From positions 26,202-90,201 of the forward strand of contig NZ_MPIN01000023.1 in the NCBI RefSeq assembly GCF_001887355.1: a DNA stretch of 64,000 bases, given 5' to 3'. The translations under genes and the position numbers were made by a program. This DNA comes from Cystobacter ferrugineus. Its GTDB lineage: Bacteria > Myxococcota > Myxococcia > Myxococcales > Myxococcaceae. The notes under the pieces were generated by a model that made no database searches, had not been told where the DNA came from, and saw only the letters and a program-made list of their open reading frames with translations. Each line of letters starts with the position of its first letter. The first letter of the stretch is position 1. Shown piece after piece: positions 39,215 to 47,187 of the stretch.

Positions 39215-40852
39215 CTAGAACTCGGCCGAGGCGCGCGGATCGATGATGCCGCACTCCTTGATCTTGTAGAGCAGCGCCTTGTAGCTGATGCGCAGCTTGC
39301 CCGCCGCGCGGCGCTTGTTCCACGCCGTGCGCTGCAGCATCGCGAGGATGGCCTCACGCTCGGCGAGCATCGCCGCGCGCTTGCCAATCTCCTTCAGCGA
39401 CATCTCCGCCTCGGGCACGCTCGGCGGCGGCGGAGGCGGCTGGGGCGCGTCGAACGGATTGGCGTAGCGCACCGGCGCGGGCGTCACCGCGTACCCCGGG
39501 GACAGCTCCACCGGAGGCGTGTTGCCCCGGGCCGGCATCTCCAGCACCTGCACCGACGGAGCCACACCCGGCAGCGGGGCCGGCGTCACGGCGCGCGGCG
39601 TGGGCGCGGGGGGCTCGGCCTCTCCCTCGCCCGCGTAGGACGTGGGCAACGACGGAGCGCTCGCGGGGGTCCGGCCTCCCGCGCGCAGCTCGTCCAGCAC
39701 GAGCGTGGCATCCTTGAGCACGCACAGCCGGCGCACCATGTTCTCCAGCTCGCGCACGTTGCCGGGCCACTCGTACTCGGTGAAGGCGCGCAGCACCTCG
39801 GGCGGCAGCTCCGCCACGCCGCTCATGAAACCGCGCCCGTACTTCTTGAGGAAATGGTCCGTCAGCGGCACCACGTCCTCGGAGCGCTCGCGCAGCGCGG
39901 GCAGGCGGATGGCCACCACGTTCAGGCGGTAGAAGAGATCCTCGCGGAAGTTGCCCAGCTCGATCTCCCGCTCCAGATCGCGGTTGGTCGCCACCACCAC
40001 GCGGCTGTCCACGCGGACGCTCTTCTTGCCGCCCACCCGGAAGAACTCCTCGTCCTGCAGCACCTGCAGCAGCTTGGCCTGGAGGCGGATGGCCATTTCG
40101 CCGATCTCGTCCAGGAAGATGGTGCCCTGATCGGCCAGCTCGAACTTGCCCGGCTTCTCCGCCGTGGCGCCGGTGAAGGCGCCGCGCTCGTGGCCGAACA
40201 GCTCGCTCTCCAGCAGCTCGCCCGGCAGCGCCGCGCAGTTCACCTTGATGAAGGGACGGTTGCGGCGGTTGCTGCGCGCGTGGACCTCGCGGGCGATGAC
40301 CTCCTTGCCCGTTCCGGACTCGCCCAGCAGCAGCACCGGCACGTCCGTGTCCGCGATGCGCTCCACCAGCGCGCGCACCCGGCGCATGGCGGGCGAGTGC
40401 GAGATGAGCACGCGCTCGCCGCCGCCGTCGTCCTTCACCGCCGGGGGAATCACCGGAGCGCTCACCGCGGCCTGCTTCGCGGGCAGGCGGTTGCCGAGGG
40501 CGCGCGACAGGGCGTCCTCCAGCTCGTCCCCACCAAAGGGCTTGGACAGGTAGTCGCTGGCGCCCAGCTTCATGGCGCGCATGGCGTCATCCGCGCCCGA
40601 GAGCGCCGACAGGACGATGACGGGCGCGCTCCCGCCCGAGGTCCGGTAGCGCCGCAGCACGTCCAGGCCGCTCATCTCCGGCATCATCACGTCCAACAGC
40701 ACCACGTCGAACGAGCCGCCGGACAGCATCTCCAAGGCCTGGGTACCGCTGGAGGCGCAACGCACCTGATAACCCGAGCTGCCCAGCAGCTCGACGAGGA
40801 AGGTGCGCACCTGCTCTTCGTCGTCCACCACCAACACCGCGATCCGATCCAT
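39215..40852 (-). CDS. NtrC-type sigma-54-dependent response regulator
   Basis: A 545-residue activator. The receiver (1-120) has DDEEQ and phosphoacceptor D54 in DVVLLDVMMP. The AAA+ domain has GESGTGKE, the sigma-54-contacting GAFTGA loop and FLDEIGEM. A Pro-rich linker (about 405-490) precedes a Fis-type helix-turn-helix (AEREAILAMLQRTAWNKRRAAGKLRISYKALLYKIKE). Such proteins drive development and fruiting in myxobacteria; the cognate kinase is not adjacent. The start at 40852 was chosen because it follows GGGGAGG and opens the receiver. A sigma-54 promoter exists at 12462, but whether this protein uses it is unknown. Confidence 0.92.
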   Translation of the reverse strand: MDRIAVLVVDDEEQVRTFLVELLGSSGYQVRCASSGTQALEMLSGGSFDVVLLDVMMPEMSGLDVLRRYRTSGGSAPVIVLSALSGADDAMRAMKLGASDYLSKPFGGDELEDALSRALGNRLPAKQAAVSAPVIPPAVKDDGGGERVLISHSPAMRRVRALVERIADTDVPVLLLGESGTGKEVIAREVHARSNRRNRPFIKVNCAALPGELLESELFGHERGAFTGATAEKPGKFELADQGTIFLDEIGEMAIRLQAKLLQVLQDEEFFRVGGKKSVRVDSRVVVATNRDLEREIELGNFREDLFYRLNVVAIRLPALRERSEDVVPLTDHFLKKYGRGFMSGVAELPPEVLRAFTEYEWPGNVRELENMVRRLCVLKDATLVLDELRAGGRTPASAPSLPTSYAGEGEAEPPAPTPRAVTPAPLPGVAPSVQVLEMPARGNTPPVELSPGYAVTPAPVRYANPFDAPQPPPPPPSVPEAEMSLKEIGKRAAMLAEREAILAMLQRTAWNKRRAAGKLRISYKALLYKIKECGIIDPRASAEF

Positions 40853-40924
40853 CCCCTCGCCTCCCCTCGCCCTATCCATCTCGATTCCACTCCGAGACAC
40901 GTCCATCGTGGATGCGTCCCCGCG

Positions 40925-41866
40925 TCAGATCATCATCTCCAGCTCGGCGCTCCGGCGCGTGTCGCGCGCCTTGCGCAGAGACTGCAACGCCCCGTTGAGA
41001 AGCTGCATGGGCGAGCCCACCATGTCCGGGTAGCTCACCGAGCCCAGCGTCAGCGAGGGACGCAACACCCGTCCCTCCACCTGCAAGCGCGCCAGGGCGA
41101 AGCGCTCGCGCACGCGCGTCATCACATCCGGCACGCCCTCGGCGGGCGTGGCGGGCAGCAGCACCATGAACTCCTCCTCACCCACGCGCGCCACCACATC
41201 CGCCTCGCGCACCGTCTGGCCGAACACCACCGAGCTGTAGACGAGCAGCCGCTCGGCGATGCCGTGGCCGGACTCCTTGCGCAGCGCGCGGAAGTCATCG
41301 AGCGAGCCGGCCACCAGCGAGAAGCTTCCGCCAAAGCGCTCGATGCGGCGGATCTCCAGGGCGATGAGCTCGAGCAGGAAGGTGCGGTTGTACAAGCCGG
41401 TGAGCGGATCCCGCAGGGCCTCGGAGGAGTGGCCCCCGGTGGGCAGCATCGCCTGGCGCACCGCCGAGCGCAGCCGGAGCTGGGCACGCAGCCGCAACAC
41501 CAGCTCCTCGCCCAGGCTCGAGCGCGTCACCACGTCCACCCCCTGCCCCTTGTCCAGACAGTGGCGCACGGCCGCCATGTCCAGGGGATCCACCAGATAG
41601 AGAATGGGCACCGTGCCGCGGCACATCTGCAGCAGCCGGCGCGCCACCTGCACCGCCGCGAAGTCCGGCCCCTGGGCCGCGAGCACCACCGCGTCCGGGC
41701 GGATGGCCTCGAACAAGGGACTCGCCGCGTCGAAGCGCGTCACCGGAACCACCCGGAAGCCCGCCTCGCCGAGCGTCATCCGGGTCTGTTCCAGGTCCGT
41801 CGCCCGCGGCTCCACCACCAGCACCGTGAGCGCCTGCTCGGCCTTCTTCGTGTGCCTCAACCCCAC
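40925..41866 (-). CDS. Degenerate receiver plus degenerate GGDEF domain protein
   Basis: A 313-residue protein from a GTG start after GGAGGAGG. Its first 125 residues form a receiver fold, but the phosphoacceptor position is Ala (about 63, in AVVLAAQGPD) and the acidic pair is EP. The GGDEF domain (about 150-305) retains DPLTGLYNRTFLLE but its active-site motif reads GEEEF instead of GGEEF. It may be an inactive, c-di-GMP- or protein-binding relative rather than a cyclase. It sits 72 bp upstream of the sigma-54 regulator on the same strand and may be co-transcribed. Confidence 0.8.
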   Translation of the reverse strand: MGLRHTKKAEQALTVLVVEPRATDLEQTRMTLGEAGFRVVPVTRFDAASPLFEAIRPDAVVLAAQGPDFAAVQVARRLLQMCRGTVPILYLVDPLDMAAVRHCLDKGQGVDVVTRSSLGEELVLRLRAQLRLRSAVRQAMLPTGGHSSEALRDPLTGLYNRTFLLELIALEIRRIERFGGSFSLVAGSLDDFRALRKESGHGIAERLLVYSSVVFGQTVREADVVARVGEEEFMVLLPATPAEGVPDVMTRVRERFALARLQVEGRVLRPSLTLGSVSYPDMVGSPMQLLNGALQSLRKARDTRRSAELEMMI

Positions 41867-42000
41867 CGCGACCTCCTCCTCCGACCTGAACCTTTTTCAA
41901 CCGCCCCCCGGGGCATCGTTCCCAGGTTTACAGCCCTACCCACCCCTGCCCGTCCGCCCCTCCGTCCATCCCCCTGTTTTTCCAAGGGGTGGGAAGGGAG

Positions 42001-42279
42001 TTACTCTTCCTGGCCCTTGGATTCAGCAACGTGCGTGCCACCGAGACCCCGCCGGAGACATTCCTCGACCTCCTCTTCCCTCAGGCGGTGCTTGAAGGTG
42101 GCGATTCCCTCGAAAATGACCACCGGGATGTCATACCGGTAGGCAGCAAGGAGTGTGGGACTGGCGCGGATGTCCTCTTCCACCAGGTCGAAGGGGATGC
42201 GGGCGCGGACGCGTTCGAGCACCTCCCTTGCCTGGTCACAGAGGTGGCAGTGGGGTTTCGAGTAGATTCGGACCATCAT
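42001..42279 (-). CDS. Glutaredoxin-like thiol protein
   Basis: A 92-residue thioredoxin-fold protein with active site CHLC (about C11-C14) in YSKPHCHLCDQA and the cis-Pro in YDIPVVIFEG. It resembles the DUF836/glutaredoxin-family reductases. A tail of about fifteen residues after the fold is unusual. It is divergent from the DUF4388 gene with 22 bp between start codons. Confidence 0.85.
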   Translation of the reverse strand: MMVRIYSKPHCHLCDQAREVLERVRARIPFDLVEEDIRASPTLLAAYRYDIPVVIFEGIATFKHRLREEEVEECLRRGLGGTHVAESKGQEE

Positions 42280-42301
42280 TCGTTCGTGAGGATGTGACGC
42301 G

Positions 42302-43477
42302 ATGCGCGGTCTGTCAGGTGACTTCTCGACGATGCCCTTGAAGGACCTCGTCGCCTACCTCGGCAGCCGGCGGGTCACGGGGACGCTGCGCGTCACGCGC
42401 GCGGGAGTGCGTAAATTGATCCTCCTGCGCGAGGGTCAGGTGCGCAGCGCGAGCTCCAACCAGACGCGGGAATACCTGGGCCAGTTCCTCATCCACATGG
42501 GGCACCTGAACGCGGAGCAGTTCGCCCAGGCCCATGCCCAGCAGAGCGAGGCGAACGTGCCGCTGGGGCAGATCCTCGTGCTGCTCGGGTGGGTGTCGGA
42601 GCAGACGGTGCGCGGCACGCTCCAGCTCAAGTTCCGCGAGACGCTGCTGGACATGTTCCGCTGGGAGGAGGGGGAGTTCTCCTTCGACGCGGGAGCGGTG
42701 CCGGAGATCGAGGGCGTGGAGGCGGGGGTGGATCTGATGGACATCCACCGCGAGGGGGAGTTTCGCGAGACGGCGTGGCAGGCCCTGCGCGCGGCGTTCC
42801 CCTCGGGCAGCGCCTACCTGGAGGTGGACGAGTCCCGGCTGATGCAGACGCCCCGGCCCGGCACCCTGGACGCGACACTGGTGGAGCGCGCGCGCGAGGG
42901 GCTGAGCATCGACGAGCTGGTGAAGACGCTGCACACCTCGGACTTCCTCGTGTACCAGCGGCTGTACGCGCTCTACCGGCAGGAGGCGATCCGGGTGGTG
43001 AACACGCCCCCGCCGGGACGGGTGCGCCCGGCGGCCTCGCCCACTCTCGAGGAGGAGGTGAAGAACCTGGAGGTGAGCATGGTGGGGGATGAGCCCCATG
43101 CGCTCGAGCTCATCCAGGCGGCCCAGTCCCACCTGGAGAACGGCGACTTCTGGGAAGGAGAGGCGCTGGCGCGCCGGGCCCACGAGCAGTCCCCCTCGCC
43201 GGAGACGGAGGCGCTGCTCAACTCGGCGTCGGCGGCGCTGCTGGGGCTGTTGCGGCGGCGGATGCTGGACACGCCCCAGGTGCCCTCGCTGCGCGTGACG
43301 GCGGCGCAACTGAAGACCACCCCGCTCACCACCCCCGAGCGCTACCTGCTCTCGCGCATCGACGGCAAGCGCGACGTGCGCTCCATCCTCGGCATGTCGC
43401 CGCTCGGCGAGCTGGACGCGCTGAAGTACATCCAGTCCTTCGTGGACACGGGGCTGGTGCAGCTCAAGGCCCGGTGA
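42302..43477 (+). CDS. DUF4388 (PATAN-type) domain protein
   Basis: A 391-residue cytoplasmic protein. The N-terminal domain (MRGLSGDFSTMPLKDLVAYLGSRRVTGTL and the following beta-rich LRVTRAGVRKLILLREGQVRSASS) is DUF4388, which resembles the PATAN domain of cyanobacterial response regulators and is common in myxobacteria. The middle is helical (LGQILVLLGWVSEQTVRGTLQLKF), followed by a TPR-like part around 250-300 and a C-terminal DUF4388-associated repeat (ERYLLSRIDGKRDVRSILGMSPLGELDALKYI). Function is unknown; a signalling scaffold is likely. Confidence 0.83.
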   Translation: MRGLSGDFSTMPLKDLVAYLGSRRVTGTLRVTRAGVRKLILLREGQVRSASSNQTREYLGQFLIHMGHLNAEQFAQAHAQQSEANVPLGQILVLLGWVSEQTVRGTLQLKFRETLLDMFRWEEGEFSFDAGAVPEIEGVEAGVDLMDIHREGEFRETAWQALRAAFPSGSAYLEVDESRLMQTPRPGTLDATLVERAREGLSIDELVKTLHTSDFLVYQRLYALYRQEAIRVVNTPPPGRVRPAASPTLEEEVKNLEVSMVGDEPHALELIQAAQSHLENGDFWEGEALARRAHEQSPSPETEALLNSASAALLGLLRRRMLDTPQVPSLRVTAAQLKTTPLTTPERYLLSRIDGKRDVRSILGMSPLGELDALKYIQSFVDTGLVQLKAR

Positions 43478-43486
43478 GCGCTCGCC

Positions 43487-44995
43487 TCACGGCTGGGACA
43501 TCGCCGACGCGGCTTCCGTGTCGGGAGGTGTCGCGGGAAGCGTCGCGGGAGGCGTCGCGGGAGGCGTCGCGGCGGGCGTGCCGGCCACCACGGGGGCGGG
43601 CGTCTCGCCCTCCGGGGCCTCGTCTTCCTCGGAGTCCTCCTCCACGGGCACGTCGGGCGCGTCGTCCTTCTGGGGAGCGAGGGCACCCGGAGGCAGGCGG
43701 GCCAGTCCCAGACGCAAGCCCTCCCGGCCGAGCCACGTGGCCCGGATGCGCCAGAGCGGCTCGTTGACGATGACCGCCGCCACGGCGAGCTTGGGGTTGT
43801 CCTTGGGCGCGAAGCCCACGAACCACGAGTAGTCCCGAAAGGGCGTGCGGTCCGCCAGCGTCCCCGTCTTGCCCACCGCGCCCGGCACGCGCATGCCCCG
43901 CTCGCGGAAGACGCGGCGCGCGGTGCCCCGGGTGACCGTCGCCTCCAGCATCGTCGTCAGGCTCCGCGCCACCTCGGGCGAGAGCACCTGCTCCCCCGGG
44001 GTGGAGGGCGCGTCCGCGCCGGGCTCGAAGAGGACGGGGTCCTTCCACACGCCCCCGTTGGCCGCCACGGCCGCCACGAGGGCGCCATGCAGCGGTGAGA
44101 GATACACGTCGCCGAAGCCCGCGCCCGTCTGCGCGAAGCGGAACCCGTCGTCCTCCGGCACGGCGGCGAGCGACACGTCCGTGGGCACGGGGAAGGGAAT
44201 CTCCCGGTTGAAGTGGAAGCGCGCGGCGGCGTGCCGCAACGACTCGGGTGACAGGTGGCGCTGGGTGAGCTTGGCGAAGATGACGTTGGCGCTCTTGCCC
44301 ATGGCGGCGGCGAGCGAGTGGCACTGGCCGTCGCTCGCGCTGTCCTCCAGGAGCTTCGCGGAGATGCGCCGCTTGCCGCCGTGGAAGCACGTCTCCGCCT
44401 CGGGCGTCAGGCCCGCCTCGAGCAGCGCGGCGCCGGTGACGATCTTGAAGATGCTGGCGGCGGGGAACACCGCGCGCGTGGCCAGGCCGCGCAGGTCCGG
44501 CCGCGACTGCGAGTGCTCGGCCATGGCGAGCACCCGGCCCGTGGAGGGCTCGAGCACCACCACCGCGCCGAAGGGCACCTGGTACAGCTCGAGCGTGCGC
44601 TTGAGTTGCTCCTGGAGCACGGGATCGATGGTCAGCGGCACGGCCCCGTTCGGGCCCGGCACCACCAGCCGGCCCTTGCCGTCCTTCTTCGCCCGGGCGA
44701 GCACGTCCTGCTTCGCGGGGAGCGAGCGCAGGTGGGCGATGGGAGGATCCGACTCGCGCGAGGGCACCGGCCGGGGGGGCACCAGACCCAGCATCACGCC
44801 GGCATCGCTCCCCTCTCCCGCCTCGGCCAGGCCCCCGTCCGGGGTTCCGGCATCGCCCGAGCCGGCCTCCGCCAGCGCGGCGGCCTCGGCCTCCCGCTCG
44901 GGGCTTCCGGGCAGAGCACCACCCTCGTCCGCGCCGATGAGCAAGAAGAACAGGGGCAGCAGCAGCGTGGCGGGGGCGACTCGGGAGAGCGACAT
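43487..44995 (-). CDS. Penicillin-binding transpeptidase protein
   Basis: A 502-residue periplasmic protein with an N-terminal signal or anchor (TLLLPLFFLLIGADEG), a low-complexity Ala/Gly/Glu segment to about 70, then the transpeptidase domain. All three motifs are present: S181xxK184 (SIFK), S235xN237 (SAN) and K376TG. It lacks a glycosyltransferase domain and the usual N-terminal pedestal, so it is a class B-like or YbgF-independent D,D-transpeptidase acting on peptidoglycan. The tail is Pro/Ala/Thr-rich, encoded by a 12-bp tandem repeat. It converges on the DUF4388 gene with a 9-bp gap. Confidence 0.88.
   Translation of the reverse strand: MSLSRVAPATLLLPLFFLLIGADEGGALPGSPEREAEAAALAEAGSGDAGTPDGGLAEAGEGSDAGVMLGLVPPRPVPSRESDPPIAHLRSLPAKQDVLARAKKDGKGRLVVPGPNGAVPLTIDPVLQEQLKRTLELYQVPFGAVVVLEPSTGRVLAMAEHSQSRPDLRGLATRAVFPAASIFKIVTGAALLEAGLTPEAETCFHGGKRRISAKLLEDSASDGQCHSLAAAMGKSANVIFAKLTQRHLSPESLRHAAARFHFNREIPFPVPTDVSLAAVPEDDGFRFAQTGAGFGDVYLSPLHGALVAAVAANGGVWKDPVLFEPGADAPSTPGEQVLSPEVARSLTTMLEATVTRGTARRVFRERGMRVPGAVGKTGTLADRTPFRDYSWFVGFAPKDNPKLAVAAVIVNEPLWRIRATWLGREGLRLGLARLPPGALAPQKDDAPDVPVEEDSEEDEAPEGETPAPVVAGTPAATPPATPPATLPATPPDTEAASAMSQP
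43528..43575. repeat. Four 12-bp tandem repeats inside the PBP 3' end
   Basis: Units at 43528, 43540, 43552 and 43564 follow the pattern GCGTCGCGGGAG with one to three changes. The 12-bp length keeps the frame and encodes the Pro-Ala-Thr-Pro-type tail, so copy number can vary without breaking the gene. Confidence 0.85.
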
Positions 44996-45135
44996 GCGGG
45001 GGCGTCTCGCGGGGCGAGGTGGGGGGAGCGGACATGGTAGCCGCCTTATTCCGGGCGTCCATTCCCTTCCCGGTGCTTCCCTGGGGGGCGAGAATCCTGG
45101 CGAGCGCTTCCCGGGACCGCTAGGGTCGGGCGGCC

Positions 45136-45927
45136 TTGAACGGACTGAAAGAAACCGCGGTCATCTGGAGCGCCGAGTGCCAGCGCACCCTGCGCAGCAC
45201 GCGCGTGCTGGCGCTGCTCGGGCTCTACAGCCTTTTCTCCCTGCTGGTCTTCGTGGTGGCGGCGTTCCTGCGCTCGTTCGTCCAGCAGATGACGCAGTCG
45301 GGGATGATGACCGTGCCGAGCGAGGGGATTCCCCTGGCGGTCGTGGTGGTCTTCTTCTTCAGCCTCTTCTTCCTGCCGCTCTACGTGGCGTTGATGGGGT
45401 TCGATCAGGTGAGCGGCGAGGTGGGCCCGCGCTCCATCCGCTACCTCACGGTGCGCGCGCGCCGCTCGTCGGTGCTGTGGGGCAAGCTGCTGGCGCAGGC
45501 CACGGTGCTGCTGAGCCTCGTGTTCGCGCTCGACCTGGGGCTGTGCGTGTACGCGTGGGTCAGCACACCGGGCTTCGGCCTGGCGGACTTCGGGGAGAAC
45601 CTCCTGCGCTTCTGGCTGGCCTCCGCGGTCTTCTCCTTCGCCTTCCTGTCGCTCACCTCGCTCTGCTCCTGCGTCACGACGAGTCCTCCCGTGAGCCTCA
45701 TCCTCAACCTCGCCGTCCTCGTGTTCTCGATCGTGCTGTGGATGACGGCCCTGGCCGACGAGGGCAATCCCGTGCGCCACCTGCGCTTCCTCTCGCCGTT
45801 GAAGTACTCGTTGGAGCTGCTCGATCCGGCGCCGCGCACGGCGGCGGTCAGCGTCGCGGCCTATGCCGTCTTCACGCTGCTGTTCCTGGGTTCCGCCCTC
45901 ACGGCGCTGCGCACGAGGGACCTGTGA
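45136..45927 (+). CDS. ABC-2 type transporter permease
   Basis: A 263-residue membrane protein with about six segments (VLALLGLYSLFSLLVFVVAAFL; VVVVFFFSLFFLPLYVALMGF; LASAVFSFAFLSLTSLCSC; and others). A TTG start at 45136 follows GGGCGG. It carries the pattern YVALMGFDQVSGEVGPRSIRYLTVR common to NosY/ABC-2 permeases that work with a single ATPase. Its stop overlaps the GTG of the ATPase gene, so they form an exporter pair of unknown cargo. Confidence 0.87.
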   Translation: MNGLKETAVIWSAECQRTLRSTRVLALLGLYSLFSLLVFVVAAFLRSFVQQMTQSGMMTVPSEGIPLAVVVVFFFSLFFLPLYVALMGFDQVSGEVGPRSIRYLTVRARRSSVLWGKLLAQATVLLSLVFALDLGLCVYAWVSTPGFGLADFGENLLRFWLASAVFSFAFLSLTSLCSCVTTSPPVSLILNLAVLVFSIVLWMTALADEGNPVRHLRFLSPLKYSLELLDPAPRTAAVSVAAYAVFTLLFLGSALTALRTRDL

Positions 45928-46835
45928 GCGAGCCCGCCATCGAGCTCATGGATGTCTCGCGGCGCTTCGGCCCCAAGGTCGCGGTGGATGGGGTGAGCCT
46001 GCGCATCGAGAGCGGCCAGGTGTACGGCCTCATCGGCCCCAACGGCGCCGGCAAGACGACCACCTTCTCCATGATGTGTGGCTACCTGCGGCCCACCCGG
46101 GGCCAGGTGCGGGTGATGGGCGTCACCCCCAGCGCCGAGGGCGCGCTCAAGGGCAAGCTCGGCGTGCTGCCGCAGGACGCGGTGCTGCCCGGAGGCTGGA
46201 AGGTGGGGCCGCTGCTCATGTACTGGGCCCGGCTGAGCGGCCTGGAGGCCCCCGAGCGCGAGGCGCGCGAGTCCCTGGAGAAGGTCGGCCTGCTGGAGGC
46301 ATGGAGCGTGGAGACGAGCGCCTTGTCCCACGGCATGGGCAAGCGCGTGGCCCTGGCCCAGGCGCTCATGGGACGCCCGCCCCTCGTGCTGCTCGACGAG
46401 CCCACCGCCGGGATGGACCCGCGCATCGCCCATCAGGTGCGACAGGTCATCCTCGACATGCGCGGCCAGCGCACGGTGGTGGTCTCCAGTCACAACCTCC
46501 AGGAGCTGGAGCAGTTGTGTGACGCGGCGGCCATCCTCGACCGGGGCCGGCTGGTGCAGGCCGGCTCGATCGCCGACCTCACGAGCCAGGGCGCCGAGTT
46601 CCGCGTCCAGGTGGCCCGGGGCGCCATCCTCCTGCCCGAGTTGGAGGCGCTCCCGGGCGTCACCGCCGCGCGCCTGGAGGGCGAGCACCTGCTGCACGTG
46701 CGCTTCGACGGCCTGGCGCACAAACCGGAGGAGGTCATCAGCCGCGTCGTGGGCCACCTGCTCCAGAGCGGCGTGCTCATCCTGGGCGTGTCGCGGGGCC
46801 AGCGGCTCGAGGAGCGGGTGCTCCAGCTCACCTGA
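45924..46835 (+). CDS. ABC transporter ATP-binding protein (ABC-2 exporter)
   Basis: A 303-residue ATPase read from GTG overlapping the permease stop. Walker A GPNGAGKTT, signature LSHGMGKR in place of the common LSGGQ/LSGGM, Walker B LVLLDEPTAGMDP and switch VVVSSHNLQELEQ are present. The C-terminal 80 residues (VQVARGAILLPELEALPG) are the usual regulatory addition of CcmA/NatA-type proteins. The pair may export a lipid, copper-enzyme factor (NosFY-like) or peptide. Confidence 0.9.
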   Translation: MSEPAIELMDVSRRFGPKVAVDGVSLRIESGQVYGLIGPNGAGKTTTFSMMCGYLRPTRGQVRVMGVTPSAEGALKGKLGVLPQDAVLPGGWKVGPLLMYWARLSGLEAPEREARESLEKVGLLEAWSVETSALSHGMGKRVALAQALMGRPPLVLLDEPTAGMDPRIAHQVRQVILDMRGQRTVVVSSHNLQELEQLCDAAAILDRGRLVQAGSIADLTSQGAEFRVQVARGAILLPELEALPGVTAARLEGEHLLHVRFDGLAHKPEEVISRVVGHLLQSGVLILGVSRGQRLEERVLQLT

Positions 46836-47187
46836 GCCCCCGGAGCCGAGCGCGAAAGAATTCCCCGGAAAATCCCGGGTAAAACTCCAGGGCGGTTCCG
46901 GTCACGAACCGGGAGATGCCACCGCCCCACCCTTCACCCACCCGCCGTGTGCACGCCTGGCCGCATGGGCCCGGTGTAGGCCCCATGGCGGGGGGCCCCC
47001 AGGGGAATTTCCCACGAAAACCTTTGTGTTTCCGGGGACCTGAAGGCGTCATCACCCGGGCCAGAAGGGCCCGCCTCGCCTTGCGTGCCCAGAACGGGCT
47101 CTGTTATCACCCCGCGCCCTGCTGATGGACCGCATGTGCCCGGGACCGCAGTTGGACCGACGACGTACCTAGGAGCAGAACAGACTT
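46836..47187. other. Non-coding gap, 352 bp
   Basis: It holds a weak six-base inverted repeat (46893-46898 with 46906-46911, CGGTTC/GAACCG) after the ATPase gene that could be a terminator. The right part must contain the promoter of the DsbA-domain gene, but no convincing -35/-10 pair could be assigned. No gene was seen. Confidence 0.5.

Noticed and set aside
43845..45923. A long plus-strand frame running into the ABC ATPase gene
   Set aside because: The part before 45924 is antisense to the penicillin-binding protein gene and out of frame with the permease gene; the ATPase motif order begins after the GTG at 45924.
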